DNA of 64,000 nt from an uncultured Bacteroidales bacterium (GTDB lineage: Bacteria > Bacteroidota > Bacteroidia > Bacteroidales > UBA932): NCBI GenBank assembly GCA_945874155.1, contig CAMCFO010000001.1, positions 62,001 through 126,000 of the forward strand, written 5' to 3'. The notes beneath the pieces were generated by a model. That model made no database searches. It was not told where the DNA came from and saw only the letters and a list, made by a program, of their open reading frames with translations. Positions 35,214 to 42,997 of the stretch are shown one piece after another (the stretch's first letter is position 1; each line of letters begins with the position of its first letter). A program made the translations under genes and the position numbers.

Positions 35214-36599
35214 ATGGCAAACAGAATACCAAGGGTCGCTGCCAGGGCGCAGGACCCGAAAGTCAGAGCGACAAATTTTGAAGAGGTATCTTATGGCTAT
35301 AATGCCGAAGAGGCGCAGCTGGAGGCTTCGAGATGTCTCAACTGTAAAAATCCGCGCTGCGTGGGTGCCTGTCCTGTGAACGTGAAGATTCCTCAGTTCA
35401 TCTCCAAGGTAGCAGCCGGGGATTTCGCCGGAGCGGCCGCAGTGATTGCCGAGGATTCATCCCTGCCTGCAATCTGCGGAAGGGTGTGTCCTCAGGAAAA
35501 CCAGTGCGAGGGCAGCTGTGTGCTGGGAGTGAAGTTCGAGCCTGTGGCAATCGGAAACCTCGAGCGCTTCGTGGGTGACTGGTCTCTGGAAAACGGTGGC
35601 ATAGAAGCAACGGTGGCTCCTTCCAACGGTCACAAGGTGGCAATCATAGGCAGTGGTCCTTCAGGGCTTGCCTGTGCGTCAGACCTTGCCAAGATGGGTT
35701 ATGAAGTGACCATTTTCGAGGCCTTGCACCGTCCGGGCGGAGTCTTGGAATATGGTATTCCGGAGTTCCGTCTGCCGAAGAGCAAGGTGGTGGCAAGAGA
35801 AATCGAAAAGGTGAAGGCTCTGGGAGTGAAGTTCGAAACTGACGTGATTGCAGGACGTACCATCACTGTGGACAGCCTTCTGGACAAGGAGGGCTTCGAG
35901 GCAGTGTTCATTGGTTCCGGAGCTGGTCTTCCGAGATTTATGAACATCCCGGGCGAGCAGCTCAACGGAGTCTTCTCCGCAAACGAATTCCTCACCCGCA
36001 ACAACCTGATGAAGGCATATCGCGACGATTATGACACTCCTATTCACGCAGGACGCAAACTCGTGGTAGTGGGAGGCGGAAACGTGGCTATGGACGCAGC
36101 CCGCACAGCCCTGAGGCTCGGAGCAGAAACCACCATAGTTTACCGCCGCACCGAGAAAGAACTTCCTGCACGTAAGGAAGAAGTGCACCACGCAATGGAG
36201 GAAGGCATCAAGTTCGAGATGCTCACCAACCCTGTGGAAATCCTGGGCGACGAGAAAGGCTGGGTAACAGGCATCAAGTGCATAAGGATGGAACTTGGAG
36301 AACCGGACGCTTCCGGAAGGCGCGCACCGGTGGAGGTTCCGAGTTCAGAGTTCGTCATTGAGACAGATTCCGTGATTATGGCTCTGGGAACTTCTCCTAA
36401 CCCTCTCATTTCCCGCACGACAGAAGGTCTGGAAATCAACCGCCGCGGATGTATAGTGGCCGACGAGGTGGGCCAGACTTCCCGCAAGGGCGTGTTTGCA
36501 GGCGGAGATGCCGTGACAGGTGCCGCAACCGTCATACTCGCAATGGGTGCCGGACGCAAGGCAGCTGCCGCAATTGACACTTATATCAAGTCGAAGTAG
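35214..36599 (+). CDS. gltA: NfnB/GltA-type NADPH-dependent oxidoreductase (glutamate synthase small-subunit-like)
   Basis: 461 residues from ATG 35214, which has AAGGAGAAC just upstream, one of the few Shine-Dalgarno-like sites here; the ORF-track start 35175 overlaps the previous gene. An N-terminal domain binds [4Fe-4S] clusters (RCLNCKNPRCVGACPVN, AICGRVCPQENQCEGSC). Two Rossmann folds follow: VAIIGSGPSGLACASDLAKM for FAD and LVVVGGGNVAMDAARTALRL for NADPH. It is annotated GltA in many genomes, but the preceding NfnA-like gene and lack of a glutamate synthase large subunit make the NfnAB oxidoreductase role more likely. In the family it can bifurcate electrons; that is not provable here. 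Confidence 0.88.
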   Translation: MANRIPRVAARAQDPKVRATNFEEVSYGYNAEEAQLEASRCLNCKNPRCVGACPVNVKIPQFISKVAAGDFAGAAAVIAEDSSLPAICGRVCPQENQCEGSCVLGVKFEPVAIGNLERFVGDWSLENGGIEATVAPSNGHKVAIIGSGPSGLACASDLAKMGYEVTIFEALHRPGGVLEYGIPEFRLPKSKVVAREIEKVKALGVKFETDVIAGRTITVDSLLDKEGFEAVFIGSGAGLPRFMNIPGEQLNGVFSANEFLTRNNLMKAYRDDYDTPIHAGRKLVVVGGGNVAMDAARTALRLGAETTIVYRRTEKELPARKEEVHHAMEEGIKFEMLTNPVEILGDEKGWVTGIKCIRMELGEPDASGRRAPVEVPSSEFVIETDSVIMALGTSPNPLISRTTEGLEINRRGCIVADEVGQTSRKGVFAGGDAVTGAATVILAMGAGRKAAAAIDTYIKSK

Positions 36600-36610
36600 T
36601 TCTATTGTAG

Positions 36611-36832
36611 GTGAAGGAGAATTTTTTCAGGAGGGTGGCTCTTTTCTATTATGAAGGGTTCAAATCGATGACTGTAGGCAAAACGCTGTGGGTCATTGTG
36701 TTGATAAAACTCTTCATAATGTTTGCCATCCTCCGGGTATTCTTCTTTCAACCTGTGCTCAAGGGCAGCGATGAACAGAATGCCCAGACGGTCAGGAGCA
36801 ATCTCATAGAAATTTCCACTGACGCAAATTGA
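36611..36832 (+). CDS. DUF4492 small membrane protein, cydAB-associated
   Basis: 73 residues with a GTG start at 36611, 12 nt after the NfnB stop. One transmembrane helix (VGKTLWVIVLIKLFIMFAIL) follows RRVALFYYEGFKSMTVGK, the DUF4492 signature. These proteins are typically encoded directly before cydAB in Bacteroidetes, as here. It is probably an accessory subunit or assembly factor of the bd oxidase, analogous in position to CydX. Function is inferred from position. Confidence 0.83.
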   Translation: MKENFFRRVALFYYEGFKSMTVGKTLWVIVLIKLFIMFAILRVFFFQPVLKGSDEQNAQTVRSNLIEISTDAN

Positions 36833-36873
36833 CCGACGTTGCGCCTAAAGACTAATCTAATAACCTAAACATA

Positions 36874-38433
36874 ATGGAATCGGTAATCACACTCTCACGG
36901 GCGCAATTCGCTCTTACTGCATTCTACCATTGGATGTTCGTTCCCCTCACTCTGGGCCTGGGCATCTTCGTGGCCATCCTGGAGACCATCTGGTACCGCA
37001 AACGCAAACAGGAGTGGATGGACCTCTGCAAATTCTGGATGAAACTCTTCGGCATCAACTTCGCCATAGGAGTTGCAACGGGCATTATTCTGGAATTCGA
37101 ATTCGGGACCAACTGGAGCAACTATTCGTGGTTTGTCGGAGACATCTTCGGCGCGCCTCTCGCAATAGAGGGCATATTCGCATTCTTCTGCGAAAGCACC
37201 TTCTTTGCAGTGATGATGTTCGGCTGGAAAAAGTTCTCCCCGCGCAGTCATCTGGCAGCCACCTGGCTTACCATCATTGGCGCCACTTTCTCCGCCTGGT
37301 GGATACTCGTTGCCAACTCCTGGATGCAACACCCTGTCGGAATGGAATTCAACCCGGACCAGATGCGCAATGTAATGACTGATTTCTGGGCCGTTGCATT
37401 CTCTCCGGTTGCAGTTAACAAATTCTGCCACACCGTGTTTTCCTCCTGGAGCCTCGGCGGCGTGTTCGTACTGGGTGTAAGTGCTTGGTATCTTCTCAAG
37501 GGCCAGCATATTGACTTTGCACTCAAGTCCATAAAAATAGGTGGTATCGTTGGTATTACCGGCATATTGCTCACCATTTTCACAGGTGACGGTTCCGCAG
37601 TTCAGGTTACTAAAGTCCAACCTATGAAACTCGCCGCAATGGAAGGCCTGTACGAGGGTCAGGAAGGGACTCCGCTCATCGGATTCGGGATTGTGAATCC
37701 TGATAAGACCTACGACAACGATGAAGACCCTATGCTCTTTGAAATATCCATCCCCAAAGGCCTTTCTGTGCTCGGAAGGCACGACCTCAACGCATTCATT
37801 CCCGGAATCAAGGACATAATTGACGGCAAGGATGTGATTGACGGGGAAATTGTCAATACCGTACCATACTCAGAGAGGATTGAAAGGGGCAAAATCGCCC
37901 AGGCGGCATTGCGGGATTATGACAACGCCAGAAAGAGTGGAGACTCAGAGGCTCTATCGCTGGCTGACAGTACGCTCAAGGCCAATTATCCATATTTCGG
38001 CTACGGTTATTTCAACAAAGTGGATGAGGCGATTCCGAATGTGCAGTTGGTGTTCTACACCTTCCATCTGATGGTTATTATCGGAGGATATTTGCTCATC
38101 TATCTCCTCATAGCCTTGATTCTTGCATACAGAAAGCCGCATTTGCTCTCGGCAAAGTGGAAAAAGATTCCGGTGTTCCCACTTATCGCGCTTGTTTCCA
38201 TCCCTCTAGTCTGGATTTGCCACCAGTGCGGATGGGCAGTGGCGGAAGTCGGAAGACAACCCTGGACCATTCAGGACATACTTCCGGTCGGGGCCGCCAT
38301 TTCCAGCGTATCTGAGGCTCAGGTGCTTACCACCTTCATAATCTTCGCAGTGCTCTTCACCGTGCTTCTCATTGCCGAACTCAGCATAATGGTCAAGCAG
38401 ATCAAGAAGGGACCTGCAGAAAGCATCGATTAA
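36874..38433 (+). CDS. cydA: Cytochrome bd ubiquinol oxidase subunit I
   Basis: 519 residues, about nine membrane helices. The heme b595 ligand His lies in RAQFALTAFYHWMFVPLTLG. The Q-loop residues are in KVQPMKLAAMEGLY. GRQPWTIQDILPVG near the C-terminus is the conserved bd-oxidase block. The region between them (about residues 255-370) is long and hydrophilic, as in Bacteroidetes CydA. It oxidises quinol and reduces O2 at high affinity, giving microaerobic tolerance. DUF4492 lies 41 nt upstream, cydB 84 nt downstream. Confidence 0.95.
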   Translation: MESVITLSRAQFALTAFYHWMFVPLTLGLGIFVAILETIWYRKRKQEWMDLCKFWMKLFGINFAIGVATGIILEFEFGTNWSNYSWFVGDIFGAPLAIEGIFAFFCESTFFAVMMFGWKKFSPRSHLAATWLTIIGATFSAWWILVANSWMQHPVGMEFNPDQMRNVMTDFWAVAFSPVAVNKFCHTVFSSWSLGGVFVLGVSAWYLLKGQHIDFALKSIKIGGIVGITGILLTIFTGDGSAVQVTKVQPMKLAAMEGLYEGQEGTPLIGFGIVNPDKTYDNDEDPMLFEISIPKGLSVLGRHDLNAFIPGIKDIIDGKDVIDGEIVNTVPYSERIERGKIAQAALRDYDNARKSGDSEALSLADSTLKANYPYFGYGYFNKVDEAIPNVQLVFYTFHLMVIIGGYLLIYLLIALILAYRKPHLLSAKWKKIPVFPLIALVSIPLVWICHQCGWAVAEVGRQPWTIQDILPVGAAISSVSEAQVLTTFIIFAVLFTVLLIAELSIMVKQIKKGPAESID

Positions 38434-38469
38434 TGAATTTATGTTTTGCGGGTCTTTACAATGAGCTTG

Positions 38470-38503
38470 AAATCAAATAATTAAGACTTGCAAACCTGGG
38501 TTA
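38470..38503 (+). repeat. Intergenic repeat before cydB, copy A
   Basis: TGAAATCAAATAATTAAGAC followed by TTGCAAACCT matches the sequence before the RlmI-like gene (60351-60383) at about 27 of 30 positions. Both copies precede a start codon by a few dozen bases. The function is unknown. Confidence 0.5.
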
Positions 38504-38517
38504 ATGAAACTATAACT

Positions 38518-39606
38518 ATGGATTATACTTTCTTTCAAGAATATTGGTGGTTCCTGATAAGTGTTTTGGGAGCCGTTCTCGTTTTCCTGCTCTTCGTCCA
38601 AGGTGCCCAGTCTATGTTCCTTCAGAAAATGCCTGAGCAGCAGAGGGAGAGCCTCGTGGGGGCAGTGGCACATCGTTGGGAACTGACATTCACCACCCTG
38701 GTCGTCTTCGGAGGTGCATTTTTCGCTTCCTTTCCGCTTTTCTATTCCACCAGTTTCGGAGGAGCCTACTGGGTGTGGATGCTCATTCTTCTGGGCTTCG
38801 TGGTGCAGGCAGTAAGTTATAAATACCGCAGTTGCGAAGGCAACATCCTGGGCCGTAAGACCTACGATATCTTCCTTTTCCTCAACGGAGTCATTGCACC
38901 GGTCCTTCTGGGCGGAGCCGTGTCCACCTTCTTCTTCGGCAGCGACTTCACCATCTCCCGTTCCAACATAGTGGGAGACAGCGGCATCATATCCCAATGG
39001 GGCCCGTGGCACGGTCTTGAAGTGCTTGCCGACTGGAGAGTGGTCGTCTTCGGTCTGATGGTGCTCTTCCTCTCCCGTGTGATAGCTAACCTATGGTATA
39101 TCAATCAGATAGATGATGAGGGGACACGAAAGTGGAACAGACACCAACTCCTTGTCAACGGGGCGGTCTTCGTTTGTCTTTACCTTGTGGTTCTGGCTGT
39201 TCTGCTCACTGCAACCGGCTATGAAACTGTCGGTGAACACGAATTCAGACTCGTGGAATACAAATATCTCCACAATATCTGCGGCAACTGGTGGGTTCTC
39301 ACCGTTCTGCTTGCCGGCACAGTAGCAGTCTTGGCTGGGATAATCGTGAGCCTCGTCCGCCCTTCGTTCACAAAAGGAATATGGTTTGCCGGAGCGGGGA
39401 CAGTCCTGGTGGTTATGGCACTGTTCTGGGCAGCCGGCTATTTCGCCACCCCATATTATCCTTCCTCCACGGATTTGTCCTCATCCCTGACAATCTACAA
39501 TTCCTCGTCTTCCGAGTTCACTCTCAAGGTGATGAGCATTGTGAGCCTGTTCCTGCCCGTGGTTGCCGCTTACATCGGCTGGGTGTGGTACAAGTTCGCC
39601 AAATGA
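38518..39606 (+). CDS. cydB: Cytochrome bd ubiquinol oxidase subunit II
   Basis: 362 residues from ATG 38518 (MDYTFFQEYWWFLISVLGAV), matching the usual CydB start; the ORF-track start 38488 adds 10 residues with no family counterpart. About nine membrane helices (VLGAVLVFLLFVQGAQSMFL, LVVLAVLLTATGY, VVMALFWAAGYFATPYYPS). It pairs with CydA to form the oxidase. The gene ends the NfnAB-DUF4492-cydAB run. Confidence 0.94.
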   Translation: MDYTFFQEYWWFLISVLGAVLVFLLFVQGAQSMFLQKMPEQQRESLVGAVAHRWELTFTTLVVFGGAFFASFPLFYSTSFGGAYWVWMLILLGFVVQAVSYKYRSCEGNILGRKTYDIFLFLNGVIAPVLLGGAVSTFFFGSDFTISRSNIVGDSGIISQWGPWHGLEVLADWRVVVFGLMVLFLSRVIANLWYINQIDDEGTRKWNRHQLLVNGAVFVCLYLVVLAVLLTATGYETVGEHEFRLVEYKYLHNICGNWWVLTVLLAGTVAVLAGIIVSLVRPSFTKGIWFAGAGTVLVVMALFWAAGYFATPYYPSSTDLSSSLTIYNSSSSEFTLKVMSIVSLFLPVVAAYIGWVWYKFAK

Positions 39607-39681
39607 TTAGCTATTGCATTTTTTACCGAAGGATTGGATGAAATAGAATCAACAACTTTTTGAATGCTTGTCAAGTTTGCA

Positions 39682-39689
39682 TATCTTTG
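39682..39689 (+). promoter_or_regulatory. -7 box for AAA-ATPase gene
   Basis: TATCTTTG, 24 nt before ATG 39714. It gives the accessory gene its own promoter, separate from cydB. Confidence 0.55.
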
Positions 39690-39713
39690 CCAATGAGATA
39701 AAACCGATGTGTT

Positions 39714-41264
39714 ATGTTGTACCCGATAGGCATACAGAATTTTGAGGATTTGCGCAGAAGCGAATACGTTTATGTGGACAAGACAGCTCTCATATATCGT
39801 TTGGTTTCTACTGGCAAATATTATTTCCTCAGCCGCCCGCGCAGGTTCGGCAAGAGCCTGCTCATATCCACTATGGATGCTTATTTCTCCGGCAAGAAGG
39901 TGCTGTTCAAAGGCCTGGCTATAGAGCAATTGGAGAAGGACTGGATTGAATATCCTGTGCTTCATTTGGATTTGAACAGCAGCAAATATATTAATCCAGT
40001 AGATTTGGATGTCGTGCTGGATCAGCAACTTAACAACTGGGAAGCAGAATACGGAATTGCACGTAAGTATGATGACTGTTCAGCCAGAATGAACGATGTC
40101 ATCGATGCTGCCTGCCGCAAGACCGGCCGAAAGGTGGTCATTCTTATTGACGAGTATGACAAGCCTATTGTGAACAATCTGGGCAATGAAGCACTGGTTG
40201 ATTATTACCGCAAGACCCTCCAGGGATTCTACAGCGTATTGAAGGCAAAGGACGGACAAATCAAGTTCGGTTTTCTGACAGGCGTGTCCAAGATTGGCAA
40301 ATTGAGCGTATTCAGCAGCCTTAACAACTTGACTGACATATCTATGAATACAGACTTTTCTGATATCTGCGGCATATCAGAGAGTGAGTTGAAAGACTAT
40401 TTTGATGATAGCGTGAGCGACCTTGCTTTGCAAAATGCTATGACCAAGGATGATTGTTATGCCCGACTTAAAAAAATGTACGACGGATATTACTTCGACA
40501 GAAGTATGACGGTCGGTGTATATAATCCGTTCAGCATTCTGAATACATTCTATTCCAAGGATTTCGGGGAGTATTGGTTTGAGACAGGCACTCCGACGCT
40601 CCTGGTCAATGTTATGAAGAAGACATTGTTCGATGTGCCTACTTTATCTGACAAAGTCGTAGTGTCGGCGGATGATTTGAGCGGTATGCAAGATATCATC
40701 AATAACCCAATTCCTCTATTCTATCAGACAGGATATCTGACAATCAAGGGATACGATAAGGAATTTAAGGAATATACCCTCGGATTTCCGAATGATGAGG
40801 TCAAAACCGGTTTTCTGAAGTTTATTTACTCCTATTATGTCCCCGCTAACCCGTCAGAAGGCAAAACAATGACTTCAAAAATGGCGAGAGCGCTCAGAGG
40901 TGGCGACCCTTATTCGTTTATGAGGAGTTTGGAGGCATTGTTTGCAAATACCACCTACCAGATTCAGGGCGATGCCGAGAAGAATTTCCAGTATGCGATG
41001 TACATCATAATGGAACTCCTCGGAGAATATGTCCAGGCAGAACGCAGCACCAGCAACGGCCGGATTGACCTGCTGCTCCAGACCAAGGACTACATCTACA
41101 TTGTCGAACTGAAAATCGACAACTCTGCCGAAGCCGCCCTGCAGCAGATTGAGGACAAGGGCTATGCAAAGCCATTTGTGGACGACCCGAGAAAACTCTT
41201 CAAAATCGGCGTAAGTTTCTCCACCGCCAACAGAAGGATTGAGGACTGGAAAGTTTCCGAATAA
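39714..41264 (+). CDS. AAA-ATPase-like protein with C-terminal PD-(D/E)XK nuclease domain
   Basis: 516 residues. The N-terminus is the AAA-ATPase_like family (PF09820 type): IGIQNFEDLRRSEYVYVDKT, then Walker A FLSRPRRFGKSLLI and Walker B KVVILIDEYDKPI. The C-terminal about 110 residues are a PD-(D/E)XK domain (DUF1703 type) with RIDLLLQTKDYIYIVELKID. This family is widely multiplied in Bacteroidetes and rumen bacteria and is suspected to be selfish or defence-related; its activity is not established. It is inserted between cydB and a LuxR-type remnant with which it shares reading frame. Intact and full length. Confidence 0.85.
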   Translation: MLYPIGIQNFEDLRRSEYVYVDKTALIYRLVSTGKYYFLSRPRRFGKSLLISTMDAYFSGKKVLFKGLAIEQLEKDWIEYPVLHLDLNSSKYINPVDLDVVLDQQLNNWEAEYGIARKYDDCSARMNDVIDAACRKTGRKVVILIDEYDKPIVNNLGNEALVDYYRKTLQGFYSVLKAKDGQIKFGFLTGVSKIGKLSVFSSLNNLTDISMNTDFSDICGISESELKDYFDDSVSDLALQNAMTKDDCYARLKKMYDGYYFDRSMTVGVYNPFSILNTFYSKDFGEYWFETGTPTLLVNVMKKTLFDVPTLSDKVVVSADDLSGMQDIINNPIPLFYQTGYLTIKGYDKEFKEYTLGFPNDEVKTGFLKFIYSYYVPANPSEGKTMTSKMARALRGGDPYSFMRSLEALFANTTYQIQGDAEKNFQYAMYIIMELLGEYVQAERSTSNGRIDLLLQTKDYIYIVELKIDNSAEAALQQIEDKGYAKPFVDDPRKLFKIGVSFSTANRRIEDWKVSE

Positions 41265-41279
41265 GCGAACACAGCACTA

Positions 41280-41582
41280 ATGTTCATCCCGGCCGTGAAG
41301 GAAGCCGAATCCCGCCTGAAATGCACTTCAGACGTGAATTACAGAGAATCCATAGAAGAGAACAATTTCCTGCCGCTTCTGAGTGACAGGGAGAAGGATG
41401 TGTTGATATGTGTGGCCAAGGGTATGAGCAACAAGGAAATAGCCGAACAGCTCTATGTCTCGGTCAATACTGTTTCAACCCATCGCCGCAACATTTCCTC
41501 CAAACTGGACATCCACACTTCCGCCGGCTTTGTCATCTATGCTCTGGCGCACAAGCTGGTGCTGCTGGAGGACATAAAATAA
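41280..41582 (+). CDS. LuxR-type HTH protein, probably 5'-truncated regulator
   Basis: 100 residues. Residues about 34-95 are a LuxR HTH (LLSDREKDVLICVAKGMSNK, EIAEQLYVSVNTVSTHRRNI). Residues 1-30 (MFIPAVKEAESRLKC) resemble the end of the hemerythrin-like domain found in full-length Bacteroidetes regulators of this type, which are about 200 residues. The ORF begins five codons after the AAA-ATPase stop and is in the same frame. I think the AAA gene replaced the 5' half. Its last about 50 bases recur twice downstream (repeat entries). It could still make a DNA-binding fragment. Confidence 0.6.
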   Translation: MFIPAVKEAESRLKCTSDVNYRESIEENNFLPLLSDREKDVLICVAKGMSNKEIAEQLYVSVNTVSTHRRNISSKLDIHTSAGFVIYALAHKLVLLEDIK

Positions 41583-41591
41583 TGGCGGCAA
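41538..41591 (+). repeat. LuxR 3'-end repeat, copy 1
   Basis: 54 nt running from TATGCTCTGGCGCACAAGCT through the LuxR stop codon to GGCGGCAA. It equals copy 2 except one base (ACATA versus ACATC). Only the left arm of the terminator remains, so the sequence after it is foreign. Confidence 0.85.
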
Positions 41592-41927
41592 TTACGCTTC
41601 AGGATCAGAGAGATATATTGATCTTTCCTGTTGGGGAAGCATATAACTGTGAACAACTGAAGAAGTCGGCTGAATTATGGCCTCTCCCAAGACTTTGGTG
41701 ATTTTGGCTATAGTCGCTATCGTGAAGTTATGTGTCCCGGACAACCATCGGCTTACCTCCGTTTCTGTCTTTCCCATCATCCGGGCCAAATCTTTCTGAG
41801 TCATATTTCTTTGTTCAAGACACTCGTAAATCCTGTTGGCAATTGAAACCGACAATTCAGTCTGAATTATCATTTCAGGCATCATAGTCTTTCTGATTTC
41901 ATCCATTATTTGATTTGTCCTTTTCAT
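41592..41927 (-). CDS. XRE-family HTH protein, probable antitoxin
   Basis: 111 residues. Residues about 42-82 are a Cro/CI helix-turn-helix (MTQKDLARMMGKTETEVSRW, LSGTHNFTIATIAKI). The start overlaps the stop of the upstream toxin-like gene (ATGA), the toxin-first order seen in HigBA-type modules. The C-terminus reads right up to the copy-1 repeat (last codon at 41592), so its final residues may be set by the junction. AT-rich relative to the core genes. It would repress the pair and neutralise the partner. Confidence 0.72.
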   Translation of the reverse strand: MKRTNQIMDEIRKTMMPEMIIQTELSVSIANRIYECLEQRNMTQKDLARMMGKTETEVSRWLSGTHNFTIATIAKITKVLGEAIIQPTSSVVHSYMLPQQERSIYLSDPEA

Positions 41928-42403
41928 ATCTCTATTGTAAATGAAAGTTCTCCAAGCAACTTAGACCCCTTAATTATTATTTCTCTGCACACTTCCTTAT
42001 TACGTATTTGTATATCAATTTTTTGAAGGACCTCAACGCATCCTTTTAGAACTGAGTCTTCTTCATAAGTTCTGGTTGTCTTCAATCCTCCATTACCAAG
42101 AATTAATATCTTTGATTCAATGTTCAGTAAATATACTCGCAACTTAGAAGTTTCCAAATATGAGGGAAGAGCCATTACCCGATCTGAACGTTTTCCCTCA
42201 TATCGAAAATGTCTGTCTGCTGCCCCGTCTCTTTTGACTATATCCAAGCGATATACAATCTGTGCGATATCCGATGGATAATCGTCTTTAAAGTCCAAAA
42301 GAAATTTTTCAAATTCAGTATATTCTTCTCCTGAAAAACGTGGTGAATAAAGGCTGACTTTATCACCTTCCTCCAACAATTCAATCAATAGATCACGCCT
42401 CAT
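41924..42403 (-). CDS. Toxin-like partner of XRE protein, RelE/HigB-like
   Basis: 159 residues from ATG 42403; the ORF-track start 42553 runs back through the copy-2 repeat and is artefactual. RHFRYEGKRSDRVMALPSYL followed by KLRVYLLNIESKILILGNGG and LK has the pattern of RelE/HigB-type mRNA-interferase relatives (aromatic-Arg, 'alp', LR-Y, IL-GG-K). Similarity is by eye and weak, so the type of toxin is uncertain. It has its own TTTG-N20-TATTTTTG promoter and is coupled to the antitoxin by ATGA. Confidence 0.55.
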   Translation of the reverse strand: MRRDLLIELLEEGDKVSLYSPRFSGEEYTEFEKFLLDFKDDYPSDIAQIVYRLDIVKRDGAADRHFRYEGKRSDRVMALPSYLETSKLRVYLLNIESKILILGNGGLKTTRTYEEDSVLKGCVEVLQKIDIQIRNKEVCREIIIKGSKLLGELSFTIEI

Positions 42404-42418
42404 GTCTTCAATTTTTTG

Positions 42419-42450
42419 CAAAAATAAACATATAAGTTGATTATTGCAAA
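42419..42450 (-). promoter_or_regulatory. Promoter of the toxin-antitoxin-like pair
   Basis: Minus-strand TTTG (42450-42447), 20 nt, TATTTTTG (42426-42419), then ATG 16 nt on. One of the best matches to the phylum consensus in this window. Confidence 0.65.
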
Positions 42451-42499
42451 TTTTACACTCAGCATTTATCACACAATTCTCGTCATTTTTATCCGGCCT

Positions 42500-42553
42500 T
42501 ATGCTCTGGCGCACAAGCTGGTGCTGCTGGAGGACATCAAATAATGGCGGCAA
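42500..42553 (+). repeat. LuxR 3'-end repeat, copy 2
   Basis: 54 nt, 53 identical to copy 1. It is followed by ACCTCTCAGCC and TGCCGCC, so the terminator hairpin (GGCGGCA/TGCCGCC) is complete here. The sequence immediately upstream (CCGGC) also partly matches copy 1. Confidence 0.85.
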
Positions 42554-42571
42554 CCTCTCAGCCTGCCGCCT

Positions 42572-42829
42572 TCAGAGATGAACAAAAGGCTTTTGGTCAT
42601 CCCCTATATTCTTTGTTGAAACCTTCTTTAGAAAAACGGCAAAAGGAATATGAATGATTCCTTCCCATTTTGATGAATCCATATAAGGTGTCATAGATAT
42701 GACGTATTTGGGGTAGTTGTCTTTGACAGACCCGGCGGCTGCCGACTTAATTTTGTTGTTTATACTAAACAAATTAAAATATTTTTGCAGTTTGTTCATT
42801 ATAATACTTATGACTTTTTGTCCGCTCAT
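42572..42829 (-). CDS. Orphan ORF of 85 residues, unrecognised
   Basis: Starts at 42829 or more likely MNKLQKYFNLF at 42799. Mildly basic, with NNKIKSAAAGSVKDNYPKYV and a hydrophobic/aromatic stretch WEGIIHIPFAVFLKK. No family recognised, no signal peptide, no convincing promoter. It lies alone between repeat copies 2 and 3. It may be a small cargo gene or a fragment. Confidence 0.4.
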   Translation of the reverse strand: MSGQKVISIIMNKLQKYFNLFSINNKIKSAAAGSVKDNYPKYVISMTPYMDSSKWEGIIHIPFAVFLKKVSTKNIGDDQKPFVHL

Positions 42830-42841
42830 TGATAGCGAGGC

Positions 42842-42942
42842 TACCAGAGAAACGTCAAAAAGGCAATGAATAAGGTCTATGCAAAAGCTGGGGAGAATTC
42901 TTCAGAAAGGGCTTCATGGTGCTGCTTGAGGACATAAAATAA
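42842..42942 (+). pseudogene. Possible LuxR HTH relic ending in repeat copy 3
   Basis: One frame reads RNVKKAMNKVYAKAGENSSE, reminiscent of the recognition-helix end of a LuxR HTH. After a frameshift the last codons are VLLEDIK-stop, identical to the end of the LuxR gene at 41582. No start codon or full domain survives. Interpretation is tentative. Confidence 0.3.
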
Positions 42943-42951
42943 TGGCGGCAA
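42917..42951 (+). repeat. LuxR 3'-end repeat, copy 3
   Basis: 35 nt (TGGTGCTGCTTGAGGACATA and onwards to GGCGGCAA), one mismatch from copy 1. It retains the full terminator hairpin and probably marks the ancestral end of the LuxR gene next to tyrS. Confidence 0.8.
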
Positions 42952-42975
42952 ACTGTCCGCCTGCCGCCATCGGGT
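42942..42975. terminator. Terminator shared by LuxR remnant and tyrS
   Basis: ATGGCGGCA (42942-42950) and TGCCGCCAT (42962-42970) form a perfect 9-bp stem. On the minus strand it is followed by TATTTTATG, so it also serves tyrS. Confidence 0.75.
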
Positions 42976-42997
42976 TTGGATGGTTAAGTTTCTCAGC

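Noticed and set aside
36895-37782. 295-residue minus-strand ORF opposite cydA
   Set aside because: Shadow of a certain gene; composition is His/Glu/Gly-rich as expected for the reverse of membrane codons.
42404-42553. Upstream extension of the toxin-like gene (ORF-track start 42553)
   Set aside because: These codons are the reverse complement of LuxR repeat copy 2 and lie upstream of a strong promoter.
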